Below, piece after piece: positions 51,905 through 56,251 of a DNA stretch of 56,251 nucleotides (the stretch's first letter is position 1; each line of letters begins with the position of its first letter). Source of the DNA: Verrucomicrobiota bacterium (lineage in GTDB: Bacteria; Verrucomicrobiota; Verrucomicrobiia; Limisphaerales; UBA1100); assembly GCA_028343615.1 (NCBI GenBank), contig JAOLZA010000008.1:1-56251 (forward strand), written 5' to 3'. The position numbers and the translations under genes were made by a program. The notes under the pieces were generated by a model, which did not search any database, had not been told where the DNA came from, and worked only from the letters and a program-made list of their open reading frames with translations.

Positions 51905-53110
51905 TTAAAGTGTGTTCAACAACTCAGTCAAAAGCGTAATGCGCTCGGGCTCGAGGTCGGGATAATTTCCGATGTACCAGCCGTAAAAATGCACGTGGTT
52001 GGTGAAGGGATAATTTTTGTAGTCATCGCCAAACCGCTCGCGGGCATAAGGTTGCCGCAGTTGATTGCCGCCACCGGCGGTACCGCGGCGAAATTCCACT
52101 TTCCATTCGCGCAACGTGCTTTCCACGCGATCGCGCAGGGCATCGTCCGGACTGCGCAAAATCAATGTGAACGCGTAATTACTGCTTCCTTCCACGGCGA
52201 AATCGGTTTGGAATTTCGAGGAGTCCAGGCCGTTTAAGAAGCGCTTCAAGTTACGCGTGCGAATGGCATTGTTGTCGTCCAAACGCTTCAGTTGATGGCG
52301 TCCAATCACTGCGTTAAGTTCAGTGCCGCGCACGTTGTAAGCGGGATAAGCAAAAATAAATTCCGGATTCAAATCCTGATGCTTGGATTGGTAACGTTCC
52401 TTCGTTGATTGCTCCGAAGCCTCGCGCACCATTCCGTGGGAACGGTAAATGCGGATGGCTTCGTAAAGTTCATCGTCATTTGTACAAACCATTCCACCCT
52501 CCACCGTGCTAAGGTGGTGCGCGTAATAAAACGAAAAGTTAGAAGCCCAACCCATGCTGCCCACGCGCCGGTCATTGAAAGTCGCGCCGTGCGCCTCACA
52601 GCAATCTTCGATCAATGGGATGTTGCGTTTATCAAGTTCGTCGAGCAGGCGTTGATCGAGCCCGTTGTAGCCCAACACGTGCGTCAGAAAAACAGCCTGT
52701 GTTTTGTCGTTCACTTTATCGAGCACTTGAGAAATATCCATGCCGAGCGTGCGCGGATCGATATCCACAAACACCGGTTTCAAACCCGCGTGCAACACCG
52801 AGGCGATGTCGCTCACCCACGTTAGTGTTGGCACGATCACTTCACCTTCACCTTTGAGCTGTCGTAGCGCGGCCATTGTCACGAGGTTTGCTGCTGATCC
52901 AGAATGCACGAACACACTGTGCTTCACGCCCAACCACTCGCTCCATTCGCGTTCGAACTCGCGTACGTTGGTCGACTGCGTGAGGATCGGGTCGTCCTGC
53001 TGCAAAAATTCCACGAGGCAGTCCAAATCCGCCCGCGTGATGTTGTTACGCATCAACGGCCACGGGCCGAGGGCAGTTTTGGGGACAGCAGTGGCAGCAC
53101 TATTTTTCAT
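51905..53110 (-). CDS. DegT-family PLP enzyme with His in place of Lys, ColD-like sugar 3-dehydratase
   Basis: The 401-residue protein has the DegT/DnrJ/EryC1 fold ('GEVIVPTLTWVSDIASVLHAGLKPVFVDID', 'LIEDCCEAHGA'). At the position of the PLP-binding Lys, the sequence is FSFYYAHHLSTVEGGMV with His at about 198. This Lys-to-His change marks ColD (GDP-4-keto-6-deoxymannose 3-dehydratase) and relatives, which remove the C3 hydroxyl instead of transaminating. I infer a 4-keto-sugar nucleotide 3-dehydratase. Its start overlaps the end of the E1-beta-like gene by 11 bases, suggesting coupled action. Confidence 0.85.
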   Translation of the reverse strand: MKNSAATAVPKTALGPWPLMRNNITRADLDCLVEFLQQDDPILTQSTNVREFEREWSEWLGVKHSVFVHSGSAANLVTMAALRQLKGEGEVIVPTLTWVSDIASVLHAGLKPVFVDIDPRTLGMDISQVLDKVNDKTQAVFLTHVLGYNGLDQRLLDELDKRNIPLIEDCCEAHGATFNDRRVGSMGWASNFSFYYAHHLSTVEGGMVCTNDDELYEAIRIYRSHGMVREASEQSTKERYQSKHQDLNPEFIFAYPAYNVRGTELNAVIGRHQLKRLDDNNAIRTRNLKRFLNGLDSSKFQTDFAVEGSSNYAFTLILRSPDDALRDRVESTLREWKVEFRRGTAGGGNQLRQPYARERFGDDYKNYPFTNHVHFYGWYIGNYPDLEPERITLLTELLNTL

Positions 53111-53645
53111 TATAAAAGTCTCCGTATTCTACGAGAATCGTGCTCTTTCCATCCTTCCGCGTGCGGGCTTTTTCGTAGGCGGGGTAAACTTCCTCTGCTT
53201 CTTCGAGCCGGATAACCTCTACGTTTTCCAGCATTTTACGGTAGGCATCGGTGTAATCGCCGATGTGCTGATGGCCCGGATGCAGCGGTCGTTGCGAGCC
53301 GATGCTGGTACGGATGATGGCTTTGGGTTGGTAGCCGCCAGCGGACATATCTCCAAATTTATCGAGGTGATTGACCAGTTGATTGGTGGCGAGCAGCAGA
53401 AAATTCCAGCGTGGAAAAATGCTGACCGGCAGCTTGCCCTGCAACGCGAGGCCATTGGTCATTCCCATTTGCATGTCCTCATCCACGGGCAGCTCTACTT
53501 TGCGGTCGTTGGAAATTTCCTTGAGTGTGTTGCTCATCGCTGTGCCGGGGCAGGCAACGGCTTGGCCGATGAAAACCGTGGCCGGATCTTCGGCGAGGTA
53601 TTCCATCGAGCGTTTTAGCTCATCAAAATATTTCAACAGTTTCAT
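53100..53645 (-). CDS. Short E1-beta/transketolase-Pyr-like subunit
   Basis: The 181-residue protein corresponds to the pyrimidine-binding domain of E1-beta/transketolase ('PVDEDMQMGMTNGLALQGKLPVSIFPRWNFLLLATNQLVNHLDKFG', 'KAIIRTSIGSQRPLHPGHQHIGDY'). It ends after that domain; E1-beta proteins normally have a further C-terminal domain and about 325 residues. With the next gene upstream it would form a split thiamine-diphosphate enzyme. Position next to the ColD-like gene suggests action on a sugar nucleotide. Confidence 0.78.
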   Translation of the reverse strand: MKLLKYFDELKRSMEYLAEDPATVFIGQAVACPGTAMSNTLKEISNDRKVELPVDEDMQMGMTNGLALQGKLPVSIFPRWNFLLLATNQLVNHLDKFGDMSAGGYQPKAIIRTSIGSQRPLHPGHQHIGDYTDAYRKMLENVEVIRLEEAEEVYPAYEKARTRKDGKSTILVEYGDFYNEK

Positions 53646-53656
53646 AGCGTCCGTGC

Positions 53657-54325
53657 TTAAAATTGTACTCGCTGGCCAGCACCGGCGTGAGGGTATTTGG
53701 TTTCATATTGGTAATAGGTGACGTACGGGTTATCGGCGTTTTCATAAGTGAGCGTATCCACGCCCCAAGTTTCGCGGGTGTCGGTGCAAACGCTTTTGCC
53801 GTTGTCTTCAATTACAAAGTGCACCGGCAGCTCATGGTTTTGTACATACTTGATGCACTCATGAGCTGTGCCGGTTTCGGAAGTCATATCGCCAAGGAAA
53901 CACCACACGCGTTCCTTGCCGCCCTCGCGCTGGATGCCGAGGCCGAGTCCGACGGCGATCGGGAGCACTCCGGTTACGATGGCGGAACTGAGCACGCGGT
54001 GCTCAGGAAAGTTAAGTGTGATGGAGTGACCGGCCATAATTTCGGACTTCACTTCATCCGACGGCACGCCTTTGAGGAGGCATTGGTAATGACTGCGCCA
54101 CGAGCACAGCACCCAGTCATCTGCGCGCACGCGATCGAACACATCGATCATCTCGCGTTCGTTGCCGGAATAAAGATGTACTGGAGCTTTGATTTTTGAG
54201 GCATTGAATTCGTCGGCGATGTCGTTCTCGAAAGCAATCAACTCCTCGGGTGTCCAACGCGGTAAACCGCCCGCGGTTAAACTCGGCGCGGCGGTTTCGG
54301 GTTCGCAAATAAATGGGGGTCTCAT
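53657..54325 (-). CDS. Short E1-alpha-like thiamine-diphosphate subunit
   Basis: The 222-residue protein is E1-alpha-like: 'LLKGVPSDEVKSEIMAGHSIT', 'VLSSAIVTGVLPIAVGLGLG' and the thiamine-diphosphate motif GDMTSETGTAHECIKYVQNHE ending in EDN (GD...DN replacing GDG...NN). It is shorter than 2-oxoacid dehydrogenase E1-alpha (about 320-360). No lipoyl E2 or E3 gene is near, so a dehydrogenase complex is unlikely. A carboligase moving a two- or three-carbon unit onto a keto-sugar is my inference. Confidence 0.78.
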   Translation of the reverse strand: MRPPFICEPETAAPSLTAGGLPRWTPEELIAFENDIADEFNASKIKAPVHLYSGNEREMIDVFDRVRADDWVLCSWRSHYQCLLKGVPSDEVKSEIMAGHSITLNFPEHRVLSSAIVTGVLPIAVGLGLGIQREGGKERVWCFLGDMTSETGTAHECIKYVQNHELPVHFVIEDNGKSVCTDTRETWGVDTLTYENADNPYVTYYQYETKYPHAGAGQRVQF

Positions 54326-54328
54326 AAT

Positions 54329-55420
54329 TTAGGCAAAATTAGCGAGCGCTTCGGCGGTGGCCTCCACGTCGTCGAGTTCACGGAATTCGGCCAATTGTCG
54401 CGATTTGTTGTCAGCTTCGGCGGCTGAATAGTCCTGGTCGCGGTCGTAAAAAATCACCTGACTTCCGGCTGTCTCGAAGTTAAACGGCACATGGATGAGG
54501 CGATTGAGTTTTTCACGAACGGCTGGTTGAAACTGAGGCGGTACGAAGAGCAACATAAAGCCGCCTCCGCCTGCGCCGGTAATTTTACCGCCCACCGCAC
54601 CCGAATCGCGCGCGGCGTTATAGAGTTCACTGATGGCGTCGTTGGAGATTTTGTCGCTGATAGCCTGTTTAGCGAGCCAGCTTTCGTGCAGTAGCTCGCC
54701 GTATTCTTTAATGGGCCCGTGACCGCAGAGAACGGCGAGGGCTTCCTCCACCATATCGCGCAGGATGCGAAGCTGGCGGCGTTTGCTTTCAAGTGAGGGC
54801 ACATAACTGCCGGCCACCTTGTCGGCGGTGCGTTTGATGCCCGTGTAAAAAAGCATAAGATGCGACGTAAGTTCATTCAGCCGATCAGGCGGAATAATGA
54901 CAGGTCGCACCGAAATTTCTCCCGAGGTGTGGAAGGTAATGTGGTTGAACCCGCCGTACGCCGCGTTGACTTGATCCTGCGAGCCGACGGTTTCTTTCAA
55001 TAAATCCTGTTCCAAATGAATGCTCTCATTGGCGAGTTGTTCCTTTGTCGCCATATGGCCCTTAAGGGCGTAGAGGGCATTGAGCAAACCGACCGTGAAG
55101 GCGGAGCTGCTACCCATGCCGCTCCGGGCGGGGAGATCGCCGTCGTGGTGAATCTCAATCCCGCGATCGAGATTCATAAATTTCAGCGTGGCTCGCACCG
55201 AGGGATGCTGTATTTCTTCAATAGTATTTGTACTCTCGATTTGCGAATACACCACGCGAAATTGATGGTCGAAAAACGGTGGCAAATGGCGCGCGTTAAT
55301 GTAGCAGTACTTGTCTATGGTGGTCGACAGGACCGCGCCGCCGTGTTCGCGATACCAGCCCGGATAGTCCGTGCCGCCGCCAAACATCGAGATGCGATAG
55401 GGGGTGCGAGTAATAATCAT
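54329..55420 (-). CDS. hddA: GHMP kinase, D-glycero-D-manno-heptose 7-phosphate kinase-like
   Basis: The 363-residue protein has GHMP-kinase motifs: N-terminal 'MIITRTPYRISMFGGGTDYPGWY', the ATP loop LPARSGMGSSSAFTVGLLNA (about 96-115) and C-terminal 'GGKITGAGGGGFMLLFV'. The 'RISMFGGGTDYP' start is typical of HddA, which phosphorylates heptose 7-phosphate at C1 toward GDP-heptose; C. jejuni has the same gene (Cj1425) in its capsule locus. It is the first gene of the 12-gene operon, with an AAGGG-like site before ATG and a consensus sigma-54 promoter 68 bases upstream. Related kinases for fucose exist, so substrate is provisional. Confidence 0.8.
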   Translation of the reverse strand: MIITRTPYRISMFGGGTDYPGWYREHGGAVLSTTIDKYCYINARHLPPFFDHQFRVVYSQIESTNTIEEIQHPSVRATLKFMNLDRGIEIHHDGDLPARSGMGSSSAFTVGLLNALYALKGHMATKEQLANESIHLEQDLLKETVGSQDQVNAAYGGFNHITFHTSGEISVRPVIIPPDRLNELTSHLMLFYTGIKRTADKVAGSYVPSLESKRRQLRILRDMVEEALAVLCGHGPIKEYGELLHESWLAKQAISDKISNDAISELYNAARDSGAVGGKITGAGGGGFMLLFVPPQFQPAVREKLNRLIHVPFNFETAGSQVIFYDRDQDYSAAEADNKSRQLAEFRELDDVEATAEALANFA

Positions 55421-55487
55421 TTCCTGCCCTTCGTCGTCATATTTAGACCTTTTTCTGGCAGGAAAAAATGAACCTGCCCACGCACGA

Positions 55488-55505
55488 GCAGCAAGTGTCG
55501 TGCCA
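55488..55505 (-). promoter_or_regulatory. Sigma-54 promoter of the 12-gene glycan/phosphoramidate operon
   Basis: On the minus strand TGGCACGACACTTGCTGC is a full consensus match with GG-N10-GC. Predicted start is near 55479, about 59 bases before the hddA ATG. Since the following twelve genes have gaps of at most 13 bases or overlap, this one promoter may drive them all. Confidence 0.92.
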
Positions 55506-55528
55506 CTCTTTGGATTGAGGCTGTATTT

Positions 55529-55555
55529 GAAGAAAAAGTGCTAAAATAGGCACTT
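55529..55555 (-). terminator. Terminator after the heptose-phosphate nucleotidyltransferase gene
   Basis: AAGTGC (55536-55541) and GCACTT (55550-55555) form a 6-bp stem with an 8-base loop. On the minus strand a T-rich run follows. It lies 46 bases after the stop at 55601 and upstream of the sigma-54 promoter, insulating the two units. Confidence 0.6.
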
Positions 55556-55600
55556 ATTTACGAAAAAATCCTGATACAGAAAGTCTCTTTCAGGCTGTTC

Positions 55601-56251
55601 TCAGGCGAATTTGGCCTGATTTTCCGTCACGAATGCCTCCGCTTGGGGCAAGGTTTCCGGCGTGCCGATATCAAGGAATGCGGCTTCCACTGGATGGGCT
55701 CGGAGGCCGTTTTTTTTATTGAGCATATTGGGGAATACTTCGCGCTCCAAACTCAACGGGCGTGTTTCCGAAAAGCTTTCCAGCACCGAATGGCGCAGCA
55801 AATAAATGCCGCCGTTGATGTGGCCCGCACCGGGTTGTTTTTCCTCGAAGTCGGTGATGCGGCCAGTGTCGTCGGTACGCACGCTGCCGTAGCGGGCGGT
55901 GTCCGGCACGGCACGGGTGACCATCACGCCATCAGCGTCACCAAGTTCATCGGCCAACGCGGTGACATCTGCGAAAATGAGTGAGTCGCCATTTAGCACC
56001 AACCACGTTTCCGGTGATGCACCGCATTGGGCCGCCGCATAAGCGAGACCGCCGCCGGTTCCCATCGGTTGGAGTTCGGCCACGCATTGCACGTTCATTT
56101 CCGTAACAGGTTGTGCGGAAAAGTGATTCACCACGAATTCGGAACCGTAACCGGTGGAGATCACCACGTCGTGCACGCTTTGGGCTTTGAGCCAGCGGAC
56201 GATCCATTCGACAAAGGGTTTGCCGTTGACGGGCGCCATCGGCTTTGGAAG
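55601..56251 (-). CDS. hddC: Sugar-1-phosphate nucleotidyltransferase, HddC-like, cut by the right edge
   Basis: The frame is open to the right edge (...LPKPMAPVNGKPFVEWI), so the true N-terminus with the GxGTR motif is outside the window. The visible 216 residues have the nucleotidyltransferase fold: 'ELQPMGTGGGLAYAAAQCG', 'WLVLNGDSLIFADV' with the metal-binding Asp, 'GHINGGIYLLRHSVLE' and 'FLDIGTPETL'. This is the HddC type, which makes GDP-D-glycero-D-manno-heptose; the neighbouring HddA-like kinase supports that over other sugars. It is followed by its own terminator, so it is a separate unit from hddA. Confidence 0.72.
   Translation of the reverse strand, partial: LPKPMAPVNGKPFVEWIVRWLKAQSVHDVVISTGYGSEFVVNHFSAQPVTEMNVQCVAELQPMGTGGGLAYAAAQCGASPETWLVLNGDSLIFADVTALADELGDADGVMVTRAVPDTARYGSVRTDDTGRITDFEEKQPGAGHINGGIYLLRHSVLESFSETRPLSLEREVFPNMLNKKNGLRAHPVEAAFLDIGTPETLPQAEAFVTENQAKFA

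Noticed and set aside
51905-53110. Sugar aminotransferase
   Set aside because: The PLP-binding lysine is replaced by histidine (FSFYYAHH...EGG), which points to dehydratase chemistry of the ColD type.
53100-54325. Pyruvate dehydrogenase E1 of central metabolism
   Set aside because: Both subunits are much shorter than normal E1 proteins, the beta C-terminal domain is absent, and no E2 or E3 gene is near.

Overview
The window looks like the chromosome of a flagellated Gram-negative bacterium. My best guess is Verrucomicrobiota or another PVC lineage, judged from the overall character of the proteins (Sel1/TPR proteins, divergent FliM/FlhF) rather than from any marker gene. I saw no tRNA, rRNA, CRISPR array, insertion sequence or phage gene. 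No gene-free stretch is longer than about 300 bases.

Region 1 (1-9506, minus strand) reads from a Sel1-repeat protein with a degenerate trypsin-like domain through a small membrane protein, fliA (sigma-28), motA, motB, a small Cys-containing protein, fliD, an LpoB-like lipoprotein and a gene cut by the left edge. Region 2 (9801-30166, plus strand) is a nearly complete core flagellar cluster: flgB-flgC-fliE-fliF-fliG-fliH-fliI-fliJ-motE-like-fliK-flgD-flgE-fliL-fliM-fliN / fliO-fliP-fliQ-fliR-flhB / flhA-flhF. Region 3 (30203-34822) holds a TPR-glycosyltransferase, a putative lipoprotein and a protein with an internal duplication. Region 4 (34826-56251, minus strand) is a glycan locus: one 2460-residue protein with three glycosyltransferase modules, a tightly packed 12-gene operon (55420 to 42340), and a heptose-phosphate nucleotidyltransferase cut by the right edge.

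Two points stand out. First, the operon contains, in consecutive order, homologues of the four enzyme families that make the nucleotide-activated phosphoramidate of Campylobacter jejuni capsule: a glutamine-kinase-like PEP-synthase-fold enzyme, a class I amidotransferase, a nucleotidyltransferase and an APS-kinase-like kinase. Here the kinase is fused to a sulfotransferase-fold domain. A methyltransferase, a second sulfotransferase-like protein and heptose genes (HddA/HddC-like) lie beside them, as do a ColD-like dehydratase, a split two-subunit thiamine-diphosphate enzyme and a B12-type radical SAM protein. I infer a pathway for a phosphoramidate-decorated, possibly branched, sugar.

Second, seven intergenic sites match the sigma-54 promoter (GG-N10-GC, all continuing as GCTGY). 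They precede flgB, fliO, flhA, the Sel1 gene, fliD, the giant glycosyltransferase and the hddA operon. The glycan locus therefore appears wired into the same sigma-54 regulon as the flagellum, which suggests flagellar or motility-linked glycosylation. The giant glycosyltransferase carries a C9 tract at codons 7-10, a plausible on/off contingency switch.
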